Made by a program: the position numbers and the translations under genes. A stretch of DNA of 10,181 nt from NCBI GenBank assembly GCA_030587405.1, contig JAUQZD010000069.1:1-10181 (forward strand), written 5' to 3'. Under the pieces are notes generated by a model that was given only the letters and a program-made list of their open reading frames with translations, was not told the origin of the DNA and ran no database searches. The DNA comes from Candidatus Freyrarchaeum guaymasense. GTDB lineage: Archaea > Asgardarchaeota > Jordarchaeia > Jordarchaeales > Freyrarchaeaceae. Below, piece by piece: positions 1 through 5,275 of this stretch (its first letter is position 1; each line of letters starts with the position of its first letter).

Positions 1-252
1 ACCGGAGTGCTCATAGCGTCCCTGAAGAGGAAGGGGGAGAAGTTTCATGAGGATTCCGTGAGGCTGGCGGAGGCTGTGAGAGGGGAGGGGGCCGTTGCCT
101 CGGCGCTCGTGCTCGTCGAGTTCCCCGGCGCGCTCGCTGCGTCAACCACCATGCCGATAGAGAAAATTTACGTTGCCGAGGCGACAGTACAGAAAGGGTT
201 CAACCTGCAGATAATGCCTTGCGAAGCAGTAACATTTTTCATAGACGTTTAA
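1..252 (+). pseudogene. PIN-domain (VapC-like) protein, N-terminal half, interrupted
   Basis: This is the front half of a PIN-domain ribonuclease of the VapC toxin type, entering from outside the window. The frame is open from base 1 and reads TGVLIASLKRKGEKF, matching the usual first strand of PIN domains just after the first catalytic Asp, which lies off the window. The segment LVLVEFPGALA supplies the conserved PIN glutamate. PIN-like sequence runs to about CEA at 223-228. After that the frame reads an unrelated VTFFIDV tail and stops with TAA at 250-252. The remainder of the domain resumes in a joinable frame at 493. The gene is therefore split by an insert rather than simply short. The fragment lacks the central and C-terminal acidic residues and should not be an active nuclease alone. 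PIN identity is fairly sure; the exact break point is good to a few bases. Confidence 0.75.
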
Positions 253-273
253 TAGACGCTCTGCGGCCGCAAC

Positions 274-283
274 ACATTTATAC
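274..283 (+). promoter_or_regulatory. TATA-like box before the structured RNA
   Basis: CATTTATACC contains TTTATA at 277-282. The expected archaeal start, about 25 bases downstream, falls at 302-308, exactly where the first long stem begins. The agreement of the two makes an independent transcript plausible. No experimental support is available. Confidence 0.4.
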
Positions 284-304
284 CTCTCCTTCCAGACATG
301 CTTA

Positions 305-480
305 ATTGGAGCCCCGTCTGCTCAGGCAGCCTGGCTGCCTATCGGGGCAAGCACCTTCGGATGTGGGGCTCCCGGGGTTACCCCGAAAGGGGACGAGCCC
401 CTGAAGGATAAAACCAAACCTTCAAGGGTGATGCGTCCCAAAGCGGACACATGTCTATAAAAGACTATATCCGCTGAACC
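305..480 (+). ncRNA. Highly structured RNA inside the insert (unassigned; possibly omega/reRNA-like)
   Basis: A TATA-like TTTATA at 277-282 lies about 25-30 bases before a run of strong hairpins. Visible pairings are an 8-bp stem 308-315 with 365-372 (GGAGCCCC/GGGGCTCC); AGGCAG 324-329 with CTGCCT 335-340; CCCC-GAAA-GGGG 381-392, a GNRA-capped hairpin nested in GGGG 374-377/CCCC 398-401; TGAAGG 402-407 with CCTTCA 419-424; and AGCGGA 442-447 with TCCGCT 470-475, closing an inner GTCT/AGAC stem (453-456/462-465). Several structures clearly exceed chance. I compared it by eye with tRNA, 5S rRNA, SRP RNA, RNase P RNA and C/D-box RNA and found none of their diagnostic motifs in place. Its position at the right side of the insert suits a TnpB guide-RNA scaffold, but that is inference. 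Both ends are approximate. Confidence 0.5.
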
Positions 481-492
481 CCATTCCACTCT

Positions 493-720
493 TACGTGGA
501 GAGAGCTGTCAGCTTAATGTTCGAGCTGAGAGACCTAAAGAGGAGGTTTAGAGTGGAAGCAGCGGACTTCCACCACCTGGCAACCGCGATAGGGGAGGAG
601 TGTAGCGTCTTCGTCACAGTGGATGAACGCCACTTGCTCAGGCACGAGGTTAAGGAGGCTGTCAAGCACTACATAGAGGTTTGCAGCCCCAGAGAAGCCC
701 TAAGGAAAATGCGGGTGTAG
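493..720 (+). pseudogene. PIN-domain (VapC-like) protein, C-terminal half
   Basis: This is the back half of the PIN gene that starts before the window. From 493 the frame reads YVERAVSLMFELRDLKRRF, then AADFHHLATAI with the third PIN acidic residue, then VFVTVDERHLLR with the final Asp, and ends in the typical SPREAL tail. Joining codon 226-228 (Ala) to codon 493-495 (Tyr) gives CEA-YVERAV, a smooth continuation. The first half therefore has about 76 codons in the window and the second 75, near the usual PIN length once a missing N-terminus is added. An upstream in-frame stop at 475-477 prevents read-through from the insert. A GTG at 496 could start a 74-residue piece, and TCTATAAAAG at 454-463 is a possible TATA box for it. 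Without the N-terminal strand and first Asp it is unlikely to be catalytic. Confidence 0.75.
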
Positions 721-1255
721 GAGGGTTTATGGCTGCGGAGCCTTATGGGAGACGGGAATTTTAGCGTTTAGTGAGGGGGCTTGCAACTCTTAAAGGGGCA
801 CTGCGTGATAGGGAACATGAATTTTTATTTGCTATGGCTCCCATGGGCTTTAAAAACGTTAAAAAACGTTAATAGTGAGGGTGCTTAAAGGAGCATTTCA
901 CTCCCTCGAGGCGAGCAGGGAAGGAAGGCGTGGCACCATTTATGTCAACACATTGAGCAACGACGAATGCTCCAAGAGAAGCTAGCTTTACAGCAACTTT
1001 AAGGGCTTCGGGGGACATGTAGGGGAGCGTTACAGTTTCTACCGGGTTAAGGTCACGTTAAAGCCGCTCCGACCACAGGGAAAGAAACAACACGGACAAG
1101 AAACAGACACGGATGGTGGAACACCACTAAAAGAGAAAGATTCTTAAAGGTTCCAAGGTTAATGACCAGAACCCTTTAAGCTTAGCATAGCCATGCTCAA
1201 AAATGGGACATGAAGAATGCTACGGTTGGGAAGGTGTTATACTTTCCAGCCTTCC
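721..1255. other. Gene-poor region with short repeats and a possible decayed frame
   Basis: No intact gene is visible over about 535 bp. A tandem pair of AAAAACGTTA (852-871, period 10) forms two AACGTT palindromes one helical turn apart. On the plus strand a frame from about 867 to 1147 is open for some 93 codons apart from one TAG after SNDECSKRS; it includes GERYSFYRVKVTLKP. This could be a dead gene remnant, but random sequence of this composition can give such a run, and I recognise no family. The 3' end of the stretch holds the inverted repeat beside the epimerase stop. Confidence 0.4.
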
Positions 1256-1256
1256 C
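1228..1256 (-). terminator. Inverted repeat at the end of the epimerase gene, possible terminator
   Basis: GGGAAGG at 1228-1234 and CCTTCCC at 1250-1256 form a perfect 7-bp stem with a 15-base loop, overlapping the epimerase stop codon. Read on the minus strand, it is followed after about 20 bases by a short T run (complement of AAAAA at 1200-1204). Archaeal termination relies mainly on T runs, so the role is uncertain. Confidence 0.3.
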
Positions 1257-2188
1257 TATACGTCTGGTATCCAGTCTAGCTGCTTGTAGTATTGTATGGT
1301 TTTTTCTATTCCTTCGTTTAGTGTTGTTTTGGCTTTGAACCCCAGGATTTTCTCTGCTTTGGTTGGGTCTGCCTGCGTCCTGTAGACGTAGTTTTTTATG
1401 GGGTTTGGGACGTACTTTGGCTTGATGTTCTTCCCCAGCTTCCTGTTTAGGATCTCGACGACCTCGTTGAATGAGGTTTCCTTGCCGGTGCCGACGTTGA
1501 AGACGTCGCACTCCACGTCGGCCTCCATGGCCAGCATCGCAGCCTCGACGGCGTCCTCCACGTAAACGAAGTCGCGCGTCTGGGTTCCATCCCCGTAGAT
1601 CACCGGCGGCTTATCCCTCATCATACACCAGAGGAACTGGGAGATGTTGTTGGCGTAGCGCCCCTTATACTCCTCCCTTGGACCGTATATGCTGAAGTGC
1701 CTAAGGGTGATCACGCTTAGCCCGTATAGCTTATGGTAGAGCACGGCCAGCCTCTCAACGGCGATCCTAGCCTCGGTGTAGAAGTCCGTCACCAGGGGGT
1801 GAGAGTCCTCCCTCCAGGGGGTTGGAAGCCCGTTGTAGAGGCTCGAGGTGGAGCAGAGGACGACCCTGCAGCCGCACTCCTGGGCGAACTCGAAGACAGC
1901 TATGGCATCCCTGACGACCTCGGCGACGAGCCCCCTATCACTCTTGTACATGGGAGAGGAGGAGTAAATGCCGTAGTGGAATACGACGTCCATTTTCGGG
2001 ATGCCAAGTGAGTGGATGTCACCGGCGCAACCCCTGAAAACCCTCACCGAGTCCGACACGTCCTCCAAGTTCTTCTCGCTGCCGGTGTGAAAGTTGTCCA
2101 CAACGTACGTTTCGAAGCCGCGCTCAACGAGCTCAAAGACGATGTTAGAGCCGATAAACCCGGCGCCACCAGTAACCAAGACTTTCAT
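1256..2188 (-). CDS. NAD-dependent nucleotide-sugar epimerase/dehydratase (extended SDR)
   Basis: This cytosolic enzyme of 310 residues is full length for the GalE/RmlB-like extended SDR family. It should bind NAD and oxidise then re-reduce (or dehydrate) the sugar of an NDP-sugar. The Rossmann motif TGGAGFIGS is at 6-14, and Asp31 (VVDNF) sits where the NAD ribose is held. CSTSSLY at 112-118 supplies the active-site Ser/Thr, LRHFSIYGP is at 162-170 and YGDGTQTRDFVYVEDAVEA at 198-216, all family hallmarks. The catalytic Tyr is Y137, but the usual YxxxK reads Y137-T-E-A-R141, so Lys is replaced by Arg. The start is ATG at 2188, preceded by GAGGGA at a sensible distance and by a TATA box. The substrate cannot be read from the sequence. 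It is transcribed away from the dehydrogenase operon and probably supplies the same sugar pathway. Confidence 0.9.
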   Translation of the reverse strand: MKVLVTGGAGFIGSNIVFELVERGFETYVVDNFHTGSEKNLEDVSDSVRVFRGCAGDIHSLGIPKMDVVFHYGIYSSSPMYKSDRGLVAEVVRDAIAVFEFAQECGCRVVLCSTSSLYNGLPTPWREDSHPLVTDFYTEARIAVERLAVLYHKLYGLSVITLRHFSIYGPREEYKGRYANNISQFLWCMMRDKPPVIYGDGTQTRDFVYVEDAVEAAMLAMEADVECDVFNVGTGKETSFNEVVEILNRKLGKNIKPKYVPNPIKNYVYRTQADPTKAEKILGFKAKTTLNEGIEKTIQYYKQLDWIPDV

Positions 2189-2230
2189 GCCAGTCCCTCG
2201 TTAACGTTTATGCGAACCTAACACCACCTA

Positions 2231-2241
2231 GTATTTAAAAG
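2231..2241 (-). promoter_or_regulatory. TATA box of the epimerase gene
   Basis: On the minus strand the sequence reads CTTTTAAATAC, a good archaeal TATA box. Its centre is about 48 bases before the ATG at 2188, so transcription would start near 2211 and leave a leader of about 22 bases carrying the GAGGGA ribosome-binding site. Confidence 0.5.
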
Positions 2242-2322
2242 TTCCCTTAGCAGGGAATGGTAGCAGGATTCTCAAAAGTCTTTCTGGCGTTGACCCTTAT
2301 CACCCGCGCTTCCGAGTACCTA

Positions 2323-2349
2323 CCAATTTAAGGTGTCCAATTTAAGGTG
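2323..2349. repeat. Tandem repeat, CCAATTTAAGGTG twice
   Basis: CCAATTTAAGGTG occurs at 2323-2335 and again at 2337-2349, separated by one T, giving a period of 14. Both copies are identical. A paired operator or a replication-slippage duplication are both possible; it lies about 100 bp upstream of the epimerase TATA box. Confidence 0.7.
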
Positions 2350-2531
2350 CATGCAGGGATGGCGCTGAGACGCTTAAATGGGAAAGCGCCAAGTGTTCGA
2401 TGCTGCCTGCAGAGGAGGAGCAGGTCAACTTAAGGCTGACGAGAAATATTATCCTGAATTCTGAAATGGCTAAAGGCGTGTGGGACGGGTAGTGACGGGT
2501 TCACCGCCAAATTCACCAGCCTTCCTGCTGG

Positions 2532-2670
2532 GTTTTCAGCGTTTAAGCACTTGGATGGGAATTGCCGTTAGGGAGGCGGCTTAGAGGTTTAGCGGCTCAG
2601 CGCTCCGTGGGCTGGAAGCTCCTCCGTGAGACGGCCACGCAGCCTCTTAAACGCTTCTTTTAGTTTTCAG
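2532..2670. repeat. Inverted repeat inside flanking direct repeats (MITE-like)
   Basis: AGCGTTTAAG at 2538-2547 is a perfect inverted match to CTTAAACGCT at 2646-2655. GTTTTCAG at 2532-2539 is repeated directly at 2663-2670. The arrangement resembles a small transposable element of about 120 bp with terminal inverted repeats and a target duplication. The inverted repeats, however, sit at unequal distances from the direct repeats (overlapping on the left, 7 bases away on the right), so this is only suggestive. Confidence 0.35.
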
Positions 2671-2782
2671 GTGGAGGAGCTGATAGAAATATTTCATGTT
2701 TCGTGTTTCCGCCTGTTTTACGGTTATAGTCCTTGTGGTGTTCCGCGGACAGAGCGGATCCACGCGGATCGGCATAGGAGCC

Positions 2783-2794
2783 CTCTAATTAGAG
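2783..2794. promoter_or_regulatory. 12-bp perfect palindrome, possible operator
   Basis: CTCTAATTAGAG is a perfect 12-bp palindrome about 110 bp upstream of the likely TATA box of the dehydrogenase operon. Such symmetric AT-centred sites often bind dimeric winged-helix or ribbon-helix-helix regulators. No regulator gene is present in the window. Confidence 0.25.
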
Positions 2795-2905
2795 AGTAGG
2801 TGAGGGGAGGGAGGCGCTGGTTCGGAGTCACTTAAGCTTCTTTTGGGGGCATAGCGTAGACCGGATATGGTGGGTTAAAGCTGGCTAACCAAGCCTAGTA
2901 AATAA

Positions 2906-2913
2906 TTTTAAAG
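2906..2913 (+). promoter_or_regulatory. TATA-like box of the dehydrogenase operon
   Basis: TTTTAAAG at 2906-2913 would place the transcript start near 2935, about 35 bases before the TTG start at 2970. It is the best TATA-like candidate in the last 100 bp, though other AT-rich tracts lie nearby. Confidence 0.35.
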
Positions 2914-2957
2914 GAGAAAATCGGTTAATAGATAAACCTTAGCCGTTAAGACTGTCT

Positions 2958-2963
2958 AGGTGA
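2958..2963 (+). promoter_or_regulatory. Ribosome-binding site selecting a TTG start
   Basis: AGGTGA lies 6 bases before TTG at 2970. An in-frame stop (TGA at 2961-2963) rules out any earlier start, and the ATG at 2966 is out of frame. Translation must therefore begin at or after the TTG. Confidence 0.65.
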
Positions 2964-2969
2964 AGATGG

Positions 2970-3821
2970 TTGAGGATCGCGATCATAGGTTCTGGCGTCG
3001 TGGGCAGGGCAACAGGACTCGGGTTCCGGAAGCACGGCAACAACGTTACTTTCTACGACATAGACGAGGAGAAGCGTGAGGCTCTGAGGAAGGAGGGATG
3101 TAGCGTTGCTGAAAGCGTTGAGGAGGCGGTCTCAGGCTCAGACGTCTCATTCGTATGCGTTCAGACGCCATTCAACAACGGCGTGGACCTCACGTACTTG
3201 AGAGATGCTGTGGTAAGCGTTGCGAAAGCTTTGGATGGGAGAAGCTACCATGTTGTCGCTATCAGGAGCACCGTCCCACCCTCCACGACGAGGAGGATTG
3301 TAGTCCCTCTCCTGTGCGAGTACTCTGGACTTAAAGTGGGTGTAGACTTCGGCGTGTGCTTTAACCCCGAGTTTCTCAGGGAGGCGAGCGCGCTTCAAGA
3401 CTTCTTGAGGCCGAGCAGGGTGGTTATAGGGGAGGTCGATAGGAAGGCAGGAGACATGCTGGAGGAACTGTACAAGCCCTTTGAGGCTCCCATAATCAGG
3501 ACTAGCCCTGACGCCGCTGAGATGATAAAGTACGTGGCAAACGCGTTCCTAGCTACGAAGATCTCGTTTTTCAACGAGGTGTACCTGCTATGCGTGGAGC
3601 TGGGGCTGGACCCGGACAGTATAGCGGAAACCGTCGCCTTAGACCCACGCATAGGAGAGTACGGGATTTACGGGGGTAGGCCATTTAAGGGAAGGTGCCT
3701 ACCTAAAGACCTGAAGGCGTTCATACAGTTTTTCAGGGAGAGAGGGGTTGAGCCGACGCTGCTAAGCGCGGTTTTAGCCGTCAACGAGAAAATGGAGAAA
3801 ATTTCAGGCGATGTGGAGTGA
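2970..3821 (+). CDS. Short UDP-glucose/GDP-mannose dehydrogenase-family protein lacking the C-terminal domain
   Basis: This belongs to the nucleotide-sugar dehydrogenase family, which uses two NAD+ to oxidise C6 of an NDP-sugar to a uronate. The GxGxxG motif is at 7-12 and Asp30 ends the second strand. The S100-TVPPST loop, FNPEFLREASALQDF (131-145), K187/N191 in the central helix, and the catalytic C243 and D247 in GRCLPKD are all present. The usual FGGSCFPKD is altered to FKGRCLPKD. The protein has 283 residues and stops after the long central helix (about 267-277). Full enzymes have about 420-450, so the whole C-terminal nucleotide-binding domain is missing. The gene is not visibly frameshifted: the next gene begins at its stop. 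It is the first gene of the operon. It may work with a partner, use another substrate, or be inactive; the family assignment is sure, the activity is not. Confidence 0.88.
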   Translation: MRIAIIGSGVVGRATGLGFRKHGNNVTFYDIDEEKREALRKEGCSVAESVEEAVSGSDVSFVCVQTPFNNGVDLTYLRDAVVSVAKALDGRSYHVVAIRSTVPPSTTRRIVVPLLCEYSGLKVGVDFGVCFNPEFLREASALQDFLRPSRVVIGEVDRKAGDMLEELYKPFEAPIIRTSPDAAEMIKYVANAFLATKISFFNEVYLLCVELGLDPDSIAETVALDPRIGEYGIYGGRPFKGRCLPKDLKAFIQFFRERGVEPTLLSAVLAVNEKMEKISGDVE

Positions 3822-4515
3822 AATGAAGGGTTTAACCGACGTGTACGGTCAATGGTACTTCGAGAAAAAGTATAAGTATGGGAGGAAGCGGAAAGCGATT
3901 CAGAGGCACTACTTGAGCGTACTTTCTTGGGCTGACACCGAGTCGGGTTGGAGCCTCCTTGAGGGGGAGGGAAGGAGGGCTCTCGACGTGGGGTGCGCCT
4001 ACGGGTTCGTAGTGGACCTACTTTCAAAGCTGGGGTATGAAGCTTTAGGGATAGATATATCAAGCTACGCTGTTAGGAAGGGATCAGGGAAGATCGAGGG
4101 GGGGCTCATGCGATCCGACGCGGGACACCTACCATTCAGGGACGAATCCTTTGACTTGGTAACGTGCTTCGCCGTTTTTGAGCACCTCTTCAAGCCGGAG
4201 AAAACGTTAACGGAGATCTACAGGGTGCTAAAGCCGTCAGGCGTACTGGTCGCCACGACGCCAAACGTCAACGCTGCTGCAACGGTCATCATACACGTCC
4301 TAGCCCGTGAGCCGTCATCAACCCACCCCTCCGCGAAGCCCCCAAGAGAATGGGTCAAGGAGATACTAAACGCAGGGTTTAAAAGGGTGAAAACAAAGCC
4401 ATTCTTGCTACTGCCCATGCCGCCAACACTCCTTCAAAGATACTTCACGATGAAAACACCATTAGCGCTCGCAAGCCACATAGAAATCCTAGCCATGAAA
4501 ACTGAAGGAGGATGA
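3811..4515 (+). CDS. SAM-dependent class I methyltransferase
   Basis: This soluble methyltransferase of the Methyltransf_11/23 type transfers a methyl group from S-adenosylmethionine, probably to a sugar or sugar-lipid given its neighbours. Counting from 3811, motif I is ALDVGCAYGF (58-67), the acidic residue binding the ribose is D82 (LGIDIS), D103 lies in RSDAGHLPF, FDLVTCFAVFEHL is at 115-126, and RVLKPSGVLVATTPN at 138-151 is the typical post-II/III stretch. The C-terminal third (about 160-234) is variable and probably binds the acceptor. Two starts are possible: ATG 3811, overlapping the dehydrogenase by 11 bp, or ATG 3823, one base after its stop and preceded by GGAG; I cannot decide. 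The stop overlaps the ATG at 4512 of the next gene, so the genes should be translationally coupled. The family is certain, the substrate unknown. Confidence 0.87.
   Translation: MWSEMKGLTDVYGQWYFEKKYKYGRKRKAIQRHYLSVLSWADTESGWSLLEGEGRRALDVGCAYGFVVDLLSKLGYEALGIDISSYAVRKGSGKIEGGLMRSDAGHLPFRDESFDLVTCFAVFEHLFKPEKTLTEIYRVLKPSGVLVATTPNVNAAATVIIHVLAREPSSTHPSAKPPREWVKEILNAGFKRVKTKPFLLLPMPPTLLQRYFTMKTPLALASHIEILAMKTEGG
4507..4511 (+). promoter_or_regulatory. Ribosome-binding site choosing the second ATG of the GT2 gene
   Basis: GGAGG touches the first ATG (4512) directly, which is too close to be used. It stands 6 bases before the second in-frame ATG at 4518. The second ATG is therefore the likelier start, and gives the usual N-terminus MPRFSIIIPA. 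Confidence 0.6.
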
Positions 4516-4517
4516 AT

Positions 4518-5258
4518 ATGCCAAGGTTCTCCATTATAATTCCCGCCCTAGACGAGGAGGAGTACATCGGGTTTACCCTTAAATCCATCGCCAAGCAGAC
4601 CTTCAGCGACGTTGAAACAATAGTTGTCGTCGACGACAGGACGACGGACGACACGGCCGAAATCGCCAGGAGGGCTGGGGCAAGGGTGGTGATGTGCAGC
4701 GACCACACGGTTAGTGGGGGGAGGCACATGGGCGCCCTCCACTCCCAAGGGGAAATACTGTTCTTCACCGATGCGGACACACTTATACCCTCAGACTTCC
4801 TCGAGAGGGTAGACGAGATCTTCAGGGATAGGGAGGTGGTGGCTTTAAGCGGCCTGGCGATACCCTACGACGCACCCCTAATAGGGAAAGTAGAGTACTT
4901 AGCGTGGTCGCTTGCAAGGTACATGCTAAACCGGGCGGGGAAGTTTTTCCCTCCAGGATATTACACGGTGGTGAGGAGGGAGGCATACTTCAGAACAGGG
5001 GGATACCTCAACGTTAAAATGCCGTACACCATCTCCCTCGACGGGAGAGACGGAGTTTTCGGCCTCGAACTGGTCAAAAAGGTTCATGGTAAGACGGTTT
5101 ACCGCTTAGACATTCCTGTTTTTCCTTCTTCTAGGAGGATGCACAAGCTTGGATTCTTAAGGTTCAATCTTTATTACGCTTACATACTAAACCACCTATT
5201 CCCCTCGGTTAAGGCATTCCAGAAGCTAGCACAATTCAAGGAGAAGTACTCGAGGTAA
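4518..5258 (+). CDS. Family 2 glycosyltransferase (GT-A fold)
   Basis: This inverting GT2 enzyme moves sugar from a nucleotide sugar to a lipid phosphate or growing glycan on the cytosolic side of the membrane. The protein has 246 residues from ATG 4518. It opens with FSIIIPALDEEEYI, the standard first strand; VVVDDRTTDDT (37-47) holds the Asp pair for the nucleotide; TVSGGRHMGA (64-73) is the equivalent of the common RGGARN segment; and FTDADT (83-88) carries the DxD-like metal site. The stretch after TGGY (about 160-185) with LDGRDGVF probably holds the catalytic acid. I see no clear membrane anchor, so it resembles DPM1-like or small single-domain GT2 proteins. It is the third operon gene and ends 17 bases from the convergent stop of the DUF2079 gene. 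The sugar and acceptor are not evident. Confidence 0.9.
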   Translation: MPRFSIIIPALDEEEYIGFTLKSIAKQTFSDVETIVVVDDRTTDDTAEIARRAGARVVMCSDHTVSGGRHMGALHSQGEILFFTDADTLIPSDFLERVDEIFRDREVVALSGLAIPYDAPLIGKVEYLAWSLARYMLNRAGKFFPPGYYTVVRREAYFRTGGYLNVKMPYTISLDGRDGVFGLELVKKVHGKTVYRLDIPVFPSSRRMHKLGFLRFNLYYAYILNHLFPSVKAFQKLAQFKEKYSR

Positions 5259-5275
5259 AACAAGGTTTTGATGGC

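Larger units (their letters stand above)
229..492 (+). mobile_element. Insert of about 264 bp splitting the PIN gene; possible IS200/IS605-like mini-element
   Basis: The insert is defined by protein continuity: PIN sequence stops at about 228 and resumes at about 493. The inserted length is a multiple of three, yet it contains in-frame stops (250-252, 475-477), so it is neither an intein nor a tolerated in-frame loop. No convincing direct repeat flanks the joints, as expected for IS200/IS605 elements, which insert without target duplication. The right end holds a subterminal hairpin (442-475) followed by a short unpaired GAACCCC tail, a layout resembling the right end/reRNA of TnpB elements. 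There is no transposase gene, and I could not identify remaining TnpB coding sequence with confidence. Alternatives are an RNA intron or an unrelated MITE. I checked for a bulge-helix-bulge at the joints and found only GTAA/TTAC, with no supporting flanking helices. That it is an insert is well supported; the family is a guess. Confidence 0.5.
2242..2902. other. Long intergenic region with small repeats, no gene seen
   Basis: No convincing gene occurs between the divergent epimerase and dehydrogenase promoters. The longest open stretch I followed is about 45 codons (2349-2492) and has no recognisable features. The region contains a 14-bp tandem repeat (2323-2349), an inverted repeat flanked by 8-bp direct repeats (2532-2670), a 12-bp palindrome (2783-2794), and many TTTAAG/CTTAAA hexamers. 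It may be regulatory DNA or the scar of lost genes or elements. Confidence 0.5.

Noticed and set aside
428..477. C/D-box sRNA (GTGATGC at 428-434 and CTGA at 474-477)
   Set aside because: No internal D' and C' boxes are present, and the CTGA overlaps the end of a strong hairpin stem (470-475), which does not fit a C/D RNA.
225..500. Archaeal bulge-helix-bulge intron at the PIN joints
   Set aside because: GTAA (229-232) and TTAC (492-495) could make the central 4-bp helix, but neither the exon side nor the intron side shows supporting base pairs around it.
1197..1511. Minus-strand reading frame of 104 codons
   Set aside because: It overlaps the epimerase gene in another frame, is very rich in Arg, Gln and Asn, and shows no family features.
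3668..4063. Minus-strand reading frame of 131 codons
   Set aside because: It lies opposite the dehydrogenase and methyltransferase genes, which have intact motifs; the antisense product shows only low-complexity Ser, Pro and Arg runs.
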